NCBI GenBank assembly: GCA_905250075.1 | Contig: CAJNOP010000212.1 | Coordinates: 124,001 to 188,000, forward strand | Direction: 5' to 3' | Length of the DNA: 64,000 nt | From: Rotaria sp. Silwood1 | Lineage: Eukaryota; Rotifera; Eurotatoria; Philodinida; Philodinidae | Part shown: positions 39,360 to 51,237 of the stretch, piece by piece | Layout of the letters: every line of letters starts with the position of its first letter | Position numbering within the stretch: the first letter of the stretch is position 1 | Translations under genes and position numbers: made by a program | Notes under the pieces: model-generated | The model's database searches: none | The model's input: only the letters and a program-made list of their open reading frames with translations | What the model was told of the DNA's origin: nothing

Positions 39360-40523
39360 TTATAAATGTAAACGACACACTTGTTTATCAAATAGTCGAA
39401 TATCATAAATAAATGAATCAATTTGATACATATCACTTGGTTGTGTATAATGAAAACTAATTGTAGTTTCACTTAAAGCTTCATAACCCTATTTTAAATA
39501 AAATAATAGAAAAGAAAAGAAAAGAAAAAAAAACATACAAATATAGTATGATGAAAAGGTCTAAAATGAATCCATTCTCTTTTAGTTTTGTTTGAAGGTC
39601 CATTAAAATGAACACGAAAAGCAAGTGGATGAAATCTTTCTCTTCCATGTTCATCAATTGTTTCTCCAACTAATGTTAAATCTTTTTTTATATGAAAAGG
39701 TACTAATTGAAGTATTTTTTGTAAACATTGTCCCACCATCATATCTTCCATTGATGATTTACATTCAGAATATATTGAATCATTTTTAATATATGAAGAT
39801 AATAAATCAACTGCTTGACGTGTTAATACATATCCAGCACCTCCACTTACATAGTAATCTTCACGAAATCGATAACCATATAATAGTGGTTTTGGATATC
39901 GTCTATTAAATATGCAAAATATATTTAATTAAATAAATATAAATATCTCTTATATATTACTTAATGGTACTAATCAAAAATCGAAGTAAATTTTCTACAA
40001 TAATATAAGTATCATCATCTGCTTTAAGATACCAATCATAATTTGGATAATATTTATTAAAAAAAATAAGTGATGCACGAACTTTATCTGATAAATGTGA
40101 ATAAGTTTCATCTGGCAATGTTGGAATATTTTCTATTGGCAATTCACATTTTCCAACAGACTTTCCATTTTCATTTTTACATTTTATAGAAGAATTTAAT
40201 CGAGTAACTAATACAAATCGACCACATCGACGTCCCCATGTTTCATATACAGCACGAGCTCGATTTTCCAAATTTGCTTCATTTGTTAATACAAAACAAA
40301 AAAGACGAGAACGATATTTATCAACTAAACAATTATTATAATTTATTTCTGAAATTTTTATTAATAAGTTAAACTTACGCCAACAAGTTTCTCTTCTTGT
40401 TAACATAATCAATTTAAAAATTAACAAAATTATTCCAAAGAAAATTATTAATCGCATAGATTGAACAGATGTTGAATACCATAAATAATAACATCGTCGT
40501 CGAATATTTAACTTAAATATCAT
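39360..40523 (-). CDS. C1GALT1: Core 1 beta-1,3-galactosyltransferase (glycoprotein-N-acetylgalactosamine 3-beta-galactosyltransferase 1)
   Basis: Adds galactose to GalNAc-Ser/Thr to make the core 1 (T antigen) O-glycan in the Golgi. Three exons (40523-39961, 39902-39539, 39488-39360) give 351 residues, close to human 363. There is a type II membrane anchor (MRLIIFFGIILLIFKLIML, residues about 23-41) after a short basic cytosolic tail. Motifs: RAVYETWGRRC, YDWYLKADDDTY (DxD metal site), YYVSGGAGYVLTRQA, SSMEDMMVGQCL and TTISFHYTQPSDMY. All are in the order and spacing of glycosyltransferase family 31 core-1 enzymes. The start at 40523 gives a 22-residue cytosolic tail; Met 23 at the membrane segment is an alternative. 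Introns are 50-58 bp. Both neighbours are gene-free stretches. Human C1GALT1 needs the chaperone COSMC; no such gene is visible here. Confidence 0.93.
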
Positions 40524-40985
40524 TATAGTACTTTAAAGAAAAAGAAAAAGAAAACGAAAAAGAATACTTGCAAAAGAAAAAAGTAACGATGCGCTTCAAT
40601 AAACTCATAACGTAAAATCAAGTGACAGCCTTTGTTTGTTCTCTTTACATAATAAAATCACACAATTAATTATAAATTCATATATTGCGTCTTATACTAA
40701 CTAAAAATATATCGATACTTTTTTGCAATCCTAAACATGATCGTACGATATAATAGCAAACTGTGATGTAAGTGAGTATTTCTACTTGTCGAAAAGAATA
40801 TTTGTTGGCTATGTTTTTATTCGTGAACATTATTGGTAGATTATTAGTTTAAAAATATTTATCCAACTGAACAAAAGCATTTGATGATGCAAAGAAAAAA
40901 ACGTTTTCAATATAAGAAAAGATGTTGCATAAAATGTTAACAAAATTATTCGTATTAACTCTCGTGCGAGTAAACTATGTAGGAA

Positions 40986-41333
40986 CTATATTCTATCTGA
41001 ACCCGACACATAAGTTAATACTTGCTGTAGAGTCATCAAGATATCTACAGTTGTCAGTAATTCCATAAAAATGGACAAAACTACTAAAAATATGGCTTTT
41101 GCTTTCACATTAGTCTTTGTAACTTGAGACCACATTCTTTCATTATAAAAAAGAAGAAACTGAAATGATCTCTTTTTCTCATTTTGAGCAACTGAAGGTT
41201 CTGTCGCAATAGTAACAGCTATGACGTGTATCACTAAAATTACGGTGGCTATTATAACGCCAACAACAACAGTTGCTCTTCTACTCTTAAGCTCAACTAG
41301 CTGTAAAGATCTGCCTGTTGTGTCTACACACAT
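40986..41333 (-). pseudogene. Isolated frame with two hydrophobic segments
   Basis: A 115-residue frame has two transmembrane-like stretches (ATVVVGVIIATVILVIHVIA and AKAIFLVVLSIFMELL) separated by a polar loop. It has no introns, no recognisable partner exons and no family motif. It lies next to a hAT-type element in a decayed 8 kb region. It may be a relic of a multi-pass receptor gene, or chance. Confidence 0.25.
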
Positions 41334-41424
41334 TTCAGTGCGATAGAACTATCAGAACATATTCATCGATTCCATATCAGTTTTTAATGGAACATCGGTT
41401 CATGAACTAATCTTTGTATTAAAC

Positions 41425-42771
41425 CATGGGCGGCGCATCAGCAAGCAACGAGTTAGCAATTACTTCCCCTAAAAAGAATTTGGAGAAGCAATAATTTTTT
41501 ATTGCTTTCCCTAATTGTTTATATTTTATCCGTATGTTATTTCTCCATGTTTTCTGAACTTTTGATTATCAAGCAACTTCAATTTGTACTTCTTTCTGCT
41601 TTCGCCCATAATCACTGTATAAGAACGTACTCATAAAGAGATCAACTAGCTGCTAACATAAATAGTTAAGTAAACAGTTTTCATGAGAAGACCGCAATAT
41701 TTTCAATTGATTCTTACGTTTATAGTTTCATCAAGAAGAAATAGCTGTTAAAATGGCAGACAATCTTTCACATGAGTATCAACTCGAAAACCAAATGACT
41801 GGTGAGCGAACGGTAATAACAAAAAAAACTTGAGTTTTGCTAACTCGTTCTGAATACATCTGTTCTCAATAAAAACGTTACACTACGCTCAAGCTCTGGC
41901 CTTTCTCCTGAAAAATCGATTCCAGGGCCAAGTACATTCAAATCGTCTGAAATTTTCAGACCATGTTGAGACTGACGTGGAGACACTATGGTAAAATTGT
42001 CAGCCCTGTACCAAACAAGGGCAAAAAATAGCTCATTTTGCAACCCATTTTTCTCTGTCCGGGCTCTTTCAACGCATTAAATGTTTTTTTGTTTGAAAGA
42101 GTATATCAGGATATAGGGCACTACAGGATCCTTTTTTAGAAAATCTTACTTTTTAAGCGCAGAAAAGGGATCACAAGTTCAATAATTCAGAAAATCCTCT
42201 AAAAATGGGCACCAATTTACATAATTGTTTGCATATATAATAAAAAACAAAGCTTAATTAAAAAAGGACTCTGTGGTGCCCTAAATTTTGACGTCCTCTT
42301 TCAAACAAAAAGAAAATTAAAAATATTGAATGAGCCTGGACAGAGCAATTGGGATTGCGCGTGTGCAAAAGTATAGTTTGAGAAAAAACGAAAAATATTT
42401 TCCGCTTTTTCTGAAAAAAGCCTGTTCCTGTTTTTTTAAGAAGTGGATGATAAATTTCATCAAAATTTTTGCCCCAAAACTGGATGTCGATTGGAAAACC
42501 ATTTTTTTTTCGAAACAGCAGAACGCGGGCTATTCCTCCATGCATTTATCCTAGTTTTCATTTTTTTGACAAAAATTGACTTTTTCTGAGGCGAAATGCC
42601 TTCATATGCTCTCAAATAAATGAATATGCAGACTTCAGATACTATATCTTGGAGAAATTAATTTCTAAAAATACTTTTACTGCCGAGCTTTGAAATATGG
42701 CTCGGAGAAGGATATGGTCTCATTCTAGAGCTTATTGCTTCCCCTAAAAAATTGAGCTTGCACCGCCCATG
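41425..42771. mobile_element. hAT-type non-autonomous element, copy 1 (1347 bp)
   Basis: Terminal inverted repeats CATGGGCGGCGCA (left) and CATGGGCGGTGCA (right, reverse complement) are matched by inverted subterminal blocks around TTCCCCTAAAAA. The flanking 8-mers TATTAAAC and CACTAAAC agree at six of eight positions, as expected for an aged 8-bp target duplication typical of hAT elements. No transposase is recognisable. The ends match the element at 46031-47646, so both belong to one family. Confidence 0.75.
42077..42320. repeat. Nested inverted-repeat module inside the hAT-type element
   Basis: Arms of about 60 bp are inverted copies. The left reads TTTTTGTTTGAAAGAG ... TAGGGCACTACAG and the right, reverse-complemented, TTTTTGTTTGAAAGAG ... 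TAGGGCACCACAG. TTAA lies at both tips (42077-42080, 42317-42320). It could be a MITE that landed in the host element at TTAA, or part of the element's own structure. Confidence 0.6.
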
Positions 42772-45700
42772 CACTAAACTATGTGTGTGGCAAAATCTGT
42801 CCTTTCATTTTTCTTCAAATTAATATTTTTCAATTTCATTTCTTCCAGTAAACGTTAAAAATTTCACGATCAGTGCTTGAATTTGATATATAAGGCCTTC
42901 TGATAGGACAAGGATTCAAGTATTGCAAACTCTGTCGACAAAATGTGACTCAAGAGTGTTTTTTATACGGTCATCATTTCCCATTGACCCGCGTATCATC
43001 TATAGACTATTTTAATTTCTTGAAAATTGACAGTAGAATCTTCGACGATTCTTGAGTAGGTTCAAACGGCTTCAATGTAGCATCTGACACCTGGCTCGTT
43101 TGAAGTATTTATAATCTGATCGGAAACCCACACTTTGAAATAAATAATTTTCGAATACCAACTGTATATCTTTAATATGCATCTGTTCTTTTCTCCGACT
43201 GATTTTTCTACAAGTAGTTTTATTGAGTATGTTGAATACATAACGAAATTTTTGATATTTAAAATTTGTCTCAAATCGTAACGTCACTCTGTCAATAGTC
43301 GCTACATTATAGTTCATGCAATTTGAGATCCTGAGTCCCGTTGTATATGAGCAGACAGTTCTCCTGAAATATTAATACTATTTGACAGTTATAAATATGA
43401 AATATGGAATGAACTAATCTGAACTTTGTATAGAATGTTGATCCAAAATAACCATATTCGTTGAAATTTGTCGTACTTCCGAATATTTCGACCTTAATAT
43501 AACGAATAGAACATAAGAAACTCGATATTTTTATCTTCATTTTAACGACGAAGTATAAGTTTTGGATGCGTTAAGATTTTTATTGTAAACTTTCAAAATA
43601 TGAATGCAACATGATTACAGGCATAGGGAGCGTTTACGTTTCTGAAGAATACATGTCTCACGGACCAAAAACTTGAAGCTAATATCTAAACTTCATAGTT
43701 TAATTGTTTATGTATACGCAAAGAAGAAATATTTTAGTGTTTACTAGAAGCTACATCAGCCAGTTGACAATGACAAAATAAATAAGTACGATATTTAAAA
43801 TTCTTAATGTAATTATTATTATTTCTCATTTCTTGTTCGACAGTTTTTTCAGATTATTTCACGAATTCTGGTCCAAAATATTATGCCTCAGTGCATGTAT
43901 AAAACTACGTGTCACAACAATTTTGTTCAAAGAAAGTCAACCAATTTAGTTCAGCAATGCATCGTCTATCTACCTACAAGTATTTAGCTGTTTTCTCTCG
44001 TATAATAATTCACCTTTATTTTTTGTTTCTTTGGAGTTTAATAACCACTGTCTCAAGGAACTCTCGATGAATCTTTGACTTTCGTATTAGATTGGTCATG
44101 AATTTTCGTGTAGATATGATTTGTATTTCTTTTTACTTTCCTCAATTGATAGCCGTATAGTCTCACATTTTTTAAATGCAACTATTATGAAACCATCTTA
44201 GCTTTTACATCAACAATCGTACTTTTGTGATTATATTAGCAGCAACATGAGCAAGAAGCTGATCACGAACATATCATTCCTTATTAGAAAATGTATTATA
44301 GTTATGAGAACAATAGATGGCTCACGTGCATACTCTCCAAAACTGTCCATTAATCGTGTATGCACTATTTCTATTAAATTAAGTATTTTCAGCGATCATT
44401 ATATTTCAAACTTCATTTGACTTGACGACACTTATCTCACTGAATTTTTAATAAGGACTTCGTTCATTATACTAGGAGCACCTGTTCATTCAAAAAGACA
44501 CTTAGCTCCTTTTAATTCTTTCTTTTAATTATTTTTGAAAGAAAACTATCTGATAAGAAAATAGCTTTTATTAAAAATAGTTTTGTACAACTTTAACTTC
44601 AGAAAAGATTCTTCATTGAATTTCTTATCCAAAACGTCAAAATAGTTGTTTTCTAGGATTGGGATAACTGATAATGATATTATATCTTTTGAAAATAATA
44701 AGAAACTAAATCCATCATGCTGTGGAAATTATATTTTGAGTTCGAACGGGACACTTGTGAAACTTTAATCGTACATGCATAGCTTTCTTGTTAAAATTTG
44801 TAGAATCGACATAGTACATGTGATTCTCTTGGACACATAATTTTAAACGAATATATCTTTTCTTCTTCAAAGACGGTTATAATATTGAAAATGAAATGAA
44901 CCTAATCTTGATAATTGTCATTATATAGTTATTTCAAGAATGATAAAGTTATATAATATTAGTTTTATAGATACCAAAACATAAGATAGGTGTATTTTCA
45001 TTGCCGACTAATGTTAGACTTCATTTTCAATATTGCATGAGTTGGTCAACGCTTAATGATCAAGTGCAATACTTATCGATGATGTTTAATATTATGAGTA
45101 ACATTTAATTGCCCTTATGCTTTAATTCGCTACAAAAAGTAAGCAACAGGAACATTCTTTAAAAAAAAATACGAAGCACTTTTAAAAAATTGTTTTATGT
45201 ACTGTACCGCTTGGACTAAAGCAAATCCATCACTGAGATATGCTTGAGCATCATTTTTATCATGTACGATTTTCTTTCCTGATTTTGTATAAATGTGAAA
45301 AATGACATAGTTGTCGAGATATCATCAATATGAATACCATAGTGGATAGAATGATGGTCAGCAATAAAAAGCCGATTTAAGGCTGTTTTGTCATTGAAAT
45401 TTTGGTAGTCTTCTTGCAACTCTTTTTATTTCTTGTTCAGATATTAATGTAAAAGGCAACACGACACATATATTTCTTTTTCTTAACACTAAATAGATAA
45501 TAGATAAGAAATAAAATAAATGGTCGATGAAATAAGTTGGACTGTGTTGAACGCAGGCAAACGGGTTACGCACTATTCTTTTAAATGTTGGGACTATTAA
45601 TCTGATAATTTGTATACGTATATGTACTATATGGTTATTATTATTTGCGCTTATCTAACTTATCTTACTCATAATATTTATAAGAGTTGAATTTTTCTAA

Positions 45701-46022
45701 TTTGGAAATCTAGTTACTATTAGAACAACAAGTATATTCAGTAATTTCTCAAGAAATATAATGTTTAGCATATTTATATTTTGATTTCTTCTATTTACTG
45801 TCTCTAGACGCTTATATGCATCTGTTGTAGTACGTGGGAATAAGTGTGATATTCATAATGGGAGAATAATCGATTTTGTGTAGTTATTGATTCAAATTAA
45901 ATGATTTTGCAAACATTAAACGCCATATGATGGTGCATATTTCTATGAAAACTGCTATTCATATTACGTTATACTTATTAACACTAACGCATACCTGAAT
46001 GACTGATCGTTTATCTAAGCTA
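42772..46022. other. Decayed intergenic DNA between two hAT-type copies
   Basis: Short minus-strand frames around 43062-43540 and 45190-45560 have host-like codon use but no introns, starts or partners. They look like gene relics. No other structure recognised. Confidence 0.45.
45190..45560 (-). pseudogene. Gene relic, minus strand
   Basis: Overlapping frames read as plausible protein (VVLPFTLISEQEIK; DKTALNRLFIADHHSIHYG; AYLSDGFALVQAVQYIK), but no one frame spans them and no splice sites fit. Faint resemblance of the first and last pieces to the C-terminal part of WASH complex subunit 4 was noted; I do not trust it. Confidence 0.25.
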
Positions 46023-46030
46023 ATCGTTAC

Positions 46031-47646
46031 CATGGGCGGCGGAGTCATTAGGCTTGGGGAGGCTCGGGCCTCCCGTAGAAAAATATAGGGAATGCTTGGG
46101 GAGGCTCAAATACTAAAAAATATTTTAAAGATATAATCGCAAGTTTACGTCTTATTAGCGAGAACTCTTTGAATAAAGGTTGTCTCGTGTTTTTTGAATG
46201 GTACATCCAGTCAAATGTTAGATAGTCCATGTGTATCACTATATTTCTAGTGCTTCGATGACTTTCGAATCACAAACATTTATCTCTGTTTCAGTTTTAC
46301 AAAAAATTTTGAAGTAATAGATGAACATGAATCTTTTGGCAGACAAAATCTTTACTAAATAGCGTCGAAGCATGTCTTTCTTAAAAGAACAAGAAAAAAA
46401 TGAGTATTATCAGTAATATTCACGTAGTTAGTGGGAATATGTTATCAACTAATTTAACTGACCGCATTAAAACTCCCTGTTTATAACACATAACGAACAT
46501 ACAGAATGTGCCAAAGGTTACTATTGAAAATACATGTAACTCCTGTAGCAATGAAGCTTAACACAAAACTTATTTTATTTGAAAGAAGAGGCTAACATGC
46601 CTGTATTATTAAAGGCCCGTTTCAGCAACAATGTAGCAAAAGTGGAATTTGCGAATACAAAAAAGAATAAAATGAGGTTTTTCTCTATGTGGAAAACGAT
46701 ATGAAGCGTTTTTTCGATATCTATTAGAATTTCAATCGTTATTAGGAACCTCAAATCATTCAAATCTATCCTCATGACTTTACAAATACTCATCCTGATA
46801 TATTCTCGAGAAAAAGGAGCAAGGGAGCCAATATTAATAATAACATGTGTTGTTAAATAGTCCAACGCACACTTTTCATGGCCTTAATGGTTTTCGAAGA
46901 GGCACGAACGACCTACCGAGGGAAAATGCATCAGTTATTGGTTCTTTTCAAAATGTGTCAGAAAATGGCTGTCAAGCAATACTGAAAGATCTAACTGATC
47001 TGAAGTGCACAATGACGAACAAAGTTCTAGTAGATATAGAAAGTAACACTGTATTGTTTTTGACATAGAAAAAGCCTAATGTTTTTCTTTTTGTAGCTAC
47101 AAATCCTGCTTTTGCTACGTTGTTGATTAACTTGATCTTTAAGAACAAAGTGTTCCTAAGCTCCCATTTGAAATAAAAAATATTAGATTCAGCTTGAATA
47201 ATAGTGCATTGAAATGTATTTAATAAGTCACAATGACTTTTGGCACATTTTATTCGCTGATCACTTTTAGTCATATCGATATCCTTCATATGAAGAAAAA
47301 TTAGTTTACGTGGAATAGAAGAATAGCTGCAATGGTTCATTCAAAAAAAAACACCATGAAATCATTTTTGGTCGTGAGAATTGCTTTTAGCTTTGCCTTG
47401 CTATATTCACATTAGATTAGGTGTAAGATTTTTATGTACATGCTAATTGTCCAACAGAAAAGTTAACGTTGCTGTAAAATTTTTCACTATGGTTCAAATT
47501 TTGACATGAATAAATCCAAAAATGCGTTTAAAATATAGCGAACATTATAAAAAGTAGAAAATAGTTTCTTTTTTGTTCCATCTCTCATCATGGCCTAGAA
47601 AAAAATTTTGAGCCTCCTCTAAGTTAAAATCGTTCCGCCGCCCATG
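46031..47646. mobile_element. hAT-type non-autonomous element, copy 2 (1616 bp), perfect 8-bp target duplication
   Basis: The element begins CATGGGCGGCGGA and ends in its inverted copy TCCGCCGCCCATG. It is flanked on both sides by ATCGTTAC (46023-46030 and 47647-47654), an exact 8-bp duplication diagnostic of hAT-like insertion. Subterminal GGGGAGGCTC occurs twice at the left end, and as an inverted GAGGAGGCTC near the right end. Internal frames are short and show no hAT transposase motif, so it depends on a helper elsewhere. The intact target duplication indicates a younger insertion than copy 1. Confidence 0.85.
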
Positions 47647-47654
47647 ATCGTTAC

Positions 47655-48325
47655 TACTACTAAACCCATCGAGTCTTCAGTTTCCATACACTGAATGAAA
47701 GTATAATCTGCTGTAAATAATTTAAATGTACCTCATTTGCCAAGGGTGTTTAGATGATAGTTAAAGTATTTACTATTTCTTTAACTATATACTAGCTCAA
47801 GAGCTTTATCAAAGTTTTCTTTCTTTCAATATAGACATAATCTTGTTTCGTTGTTGTCATCGCAAAGTTTACTATGTAGATTAGTCGAATTAATTAATAT
47901 TCTTATTTGTTAGCATTGTTTTTGTACATTTGTTCTCTATATTATGTAATTCATTGGTATTTTTCGCAATGTCAATCGGTTAAAATACTAGCGTCATCTA
48001 TAACCAACTTAACAGATAAGAACAGCATTTCTTTAGAGAAAGAACTATAAAAACGATTCATTCGAATAAAAATTGTAGAAATATTGGTCAAGACATATTT
48101 GAGAAAATTCTTTTTAGAAAATGTCCCAATTTTAATTGTGATTAGTCAACGTCTTGAACTACTTGGAAAAAATCTGCTCAACTACCTTTGTCTGATTATG
48201 TTTGTGACTATTCATTATTCAGTTCGAAACAGTATAAAAACTCTTAATTGATCGCAGACGAGTGTTGAATCAAAATAAGAGTTATTTATCAGTCTTGTAA
48301 CTTCATACATATTGTATATAAATTG
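47655..48325. other. Spacer and promoter of the Ser-rich gene/PMM pair
   Basis: No exon seen until 48326. The last 100 bp contain a TATA-like box (see separate entry). Confidence 0.5.
48233..48240 (+). promoter_or_regulatory. Candidate TATA box
   Basis: TATAAAAA lies 93 bp upstream of the first ATG of the Ser-rich gene in a locally less AT-rich context. It would place a start site near 48265. If the pair is an operon, this promoter would also drive PMM. Confidence 0.35.
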
Positions 48326-48855
48326 ATGATGTAAGTTTTGTTTTTATTTAAATGAAAATATTCTTATGAAATAACATTTGTTTAGGAAAAGACATCACGA
48401 AGATAATCCTTATTCGTTAACTGATGATGGTGGTAGTAGTGTGACAAGTCATTCAATGCCAAAACGAGTAGCAACAAGAAATAGTTCTCAATTAAAGTAT
48501 GTTTTAAAGAAATTAAGATTGTATTTATTAAAAAAAAAATAAAATATAATTTACTTGTAGTTCGACAAATAGTTTGTCTGTTGCTGGAAATTATTCTCCA
48601 CCAAGTTCAACGGGGTCTGATTCATTATCTTCATCAAACTCTACTTCTTCATCGAATCCAATTCATTCTCAGTTATGTACATGTCCCAATATGGATTGTG
48701 TTATTCACGATCGTCGACGTTCAACAAATATCCCTGTAGAATTAACATCAAGTTCAAATCCAACTTATGGAAATAATAATCTATTACTTTATTACGCACA
48801 TCTAGAACGATGTCGTCGACATGGTCAAAATATTCATCAAGATACATCATCTTAA
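48326..48855 (+). CDS. Ser-rich protein with a small Cys/His cluster, unknown function (136 aa)
   Basis: Exons 48326-48330, 48386-48496 and 48561-48855 join in frame to 136 residues. The first coding exon is just ATGAT before a GTAAGT donor; the splice completes a second ATG codon, so initiation could be at either. The protein is mostly polar: DDGGSSVTSHS, then SPPSSTGSDSLSSSNSTSSS, then a compact Cys motif (LCTCPNMDCVIHDRRR) and a C-terminal YYAHLERCRRHGQN. Cys and His spacing could bind zinc, but no known finger fits. Low complexity suggests a regulatory or nuclear protein; this is a guess. PMM begins 133 bp after its stop on the same strand. Confidence 0.65.
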
Positions 48856-48988
48856 GAAATATCATTTTTTTTATTTATTTGTTTCTTTACGTTTTTTTTC
48901 TGTATTAGCTCATGCTAAAACGAAAAAATATAAACCTATGGAGAAAGTCGAGATTCTTCTTTTTTGTTTTAAAATTGTAGATAATTGA
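48856..48988 (+). promoter_or_regulatory. Operon-like junction before PMM
   Basis: The 133-bp gap ends in TTTTGTTTTAAAATTGTAG (AG at 48979-48980), 8 nt before the PMM ATG, and contains no AATAAA. A spliced-leader acceptor is the simplest reading; a 5'UTR intron is the alternative. Confidence 0.4.
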
Positions 48989-51089
48989 ATGGCAACATTG
49001 AATACACCTTCGACAGCTTCAAGTGAACCATCCAAACGTGATGATGGATTATTAGAAACACGAAAACTTGATACTATTTGTTTATTTGATGTCGATGGAA
49101 CGATTACTATGCCAAGACAAGTAATCATAAATGAAGATTTATTTTTTTAAAATAATGTTGTCCATTTTTTTGTTCTAGGGAATAACATCTGACATGGATG
49201 CATATCTTCAGAAACTTCGAAAAACATGTCTCGTTGGTCTTGTTGGCGGATCGGATATTGCTAAGATTGCTGAACAAATTGGTGGAATGCAAGGTAAATC
49301 ATTATTTAGATTTGACTTCTTTAGATATATTCTTTGTTTTTAGCTGTAGCTAAATATGATTATGTCTTTGCTGAAAATGGTCTCGTAGCTTTTAAAAATG
49401 GAAATCGTTTTTTTGAAGAAGTTTGTTAATTAAATTAGAATTTTTTTTTTCTTCTATATTGATTATTTATGTGTGTTTTTGTAGAATATTCAAAAATATG
49501 TTGGTGAAGATAATTTACAAACATTTATTAATTATTGTTTAAAATATTTATCTGATATTATATTACCATTTAAACGGTAAGTTACCTATTTCTTTTTTAA
49601 ATATAGTTTCAAAAAAAATTGTTTAATTAGTGGGACATTTATTGAATTTCGTAATGGTCTTATTAATGTTTCACCAGTGGGTAGAAATTGTACAAAAGAA
49701 GAACGAGATATATTTGAAGCATATGATTTAGTAAGTCATTTAGTTTTAATTCTTTTATTTAAAAATAAGACATTACATAAATGAAGGAACATAATATTCG
49801 TCGTACAATGGTCAACCATCTTCGAGAAAAATTTGCTCATATGAAACTTTACTTTTCCATTGGTTTGTTTTTATTTTATTTATTAAAATTTACTTGTTCT
49901 TTTTTGTTTTCTAATTGATTTTCTTTTAAGGTGGTCAGATTAGTTTTGATGTTTTTCCCGAAGGATGGGATAAACGATATGCATTAAAACATTTAGAGAA
50001 TGATAAAATTTCCAATATTTATTTTTTTGGTGATAAAACATTTCAGGTAAGTTCGTCTTTTTTATTTATTATATAGACAAATATTTGTAAAAAGAAAAAA
50101 CAATTATTTATTTAATAATCAATGTCGATACATTCAAAATGCTTGTTCTGATTCATTTATTTTTTTTTTTTTATAACATAACTAAATATTAGTTTATCAT
50201 TATATTCTATTAGTGTTTCATCTAGATTTCGTTTCCCGAGTGGGCGAGTCGAAATTTCGGGTGGGCGGTGCCCACTTGGCCCACCCAGTAGACGAATGGC
50301 TGCTGTATATTTTCGAGTGGGCGGCGCCCACCCAGCCCACCTAGTAGATAAATCACTGTATTCTATACAGACATTCTATCTTACATCAGTTAAATATTAG
50401 ATGACTATTTTTAGTAAATGTTATGCTTAGATATTATTAGAATGAGTCGGTTTTTTTTTGTAGATTTGAGTAATTAAGATCAATTTATTTATGTTTAGAT
50501 AAACTTTAAAAGACTTTATTGAGAATATAATTTATGTCAGAACACGATTAAATAGTTCATAATATCAAAATCAAAGTTTTTTTTTTTCCCGAAGAGGATT
50601 ATTCAATTAGAAGATGGTTAGACTTGCAGAGAAAAAACACAGCGACCATAGACTGATCAAATGTTTCCATATGCCTCTGATTAATCTGATGTTTTTTTTT
50701 ATTCATGATAGTACTTCATAGCTGAACAAATTTTGCGTCGATCTCAGAGTTTGAAATATTCTAAATCATATTGATGAATAAAAATTATTTATCCTAAAGA
50801 AAATTTTTAGTGTCAATATTCATAATTGGTTTCTTTGAAACTTGATTTCTCATCCGAATTCTTTATGTCTATTTCGTTATAAGAATTTGAAGAACAAGTA
50901 TTTTAAACGAATTGATATTGAATATTTATGAATAAGAAAAGATTGATCATTTAATAAAATTAAAAGTTGAGTTGTTGTATCTAGGGTGGCAATGATTATG
51001 AGATTTATAGTGATCCACGAACAAAAGGTTATTCGGTAACAAGTCCAGTGGAAACACGTACTATTTTATCTGAATTATTCGGATTGTGA
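48989..51089 (+). CDS. PMM2: Phosphomannomutase
   Basis: Converts mannose-6-phosphate to mannose-1-phosphate for GDP-mannose and N-glycan/dolichol-linked oligosaccharide synthesis in the cytosol. Eight exons (48989-49120, 49179-49293, 49344-49420, 49485-49576, 49631-49730, 49787-49862, 49931-50046, 50985-51089) give 270 residues; human PMM2 has 246. The HAD nucleophile motif is FDVDGTIT. Further landmarks are [67 protein letters not shown] and [21 protein letters not shown], all in family order. The extra length is a polar N-terminus of about 25 residues. The symbol is given for the family; PMM1 and PMM2 are not cleanly separable by eye. Its last intron is 938 bp and carries a hAT MITE. The gene converges on DXO, with 148 bp between stops. 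Confidence 0.95.
50211..50358. mobile_element. 148-bp hAT MITE with GC-rich palindromic core
   Basis: The ends are TAGTGTTTCATCTA (left) and CAGTGATTTATCTA (right, reverse complement), hAT-style CAGTG termini. TATTCTAT flanks both sides exactly (50203-50210, 50359-50366), an 8-bp target duplication. The interior is far more GC-rich than the surroundings and holds direct copies, 56 bp apart, of TTCGRGTGGGCGGYGCCCAC, which is itself palindromic. A partial third copy lies to the left. It sits in the last PMM intron in a non-exonic position, so it should be tolerated. Confidence 0.85.
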
Positions 51090-51237
51090 TATCGATTTTA
51101 TTTATTGGGGGTTTTTATTGATAATTGTAGCTTCATATTTATTGTTATTGGTTAATTAATCTATTTACTAACATAAAAAAAATAATATTAACAAATCTCG
51201 TTTACTAAATTTTAATTAATTTAAAATTGAAAGATTT

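Noticed and set aside
45190-45560. Identity of this relic as WASH complex subunit 4
   Set aside because: Only a few scattered residues agree and the middle part does not fit the family; left as an unassigned relic.
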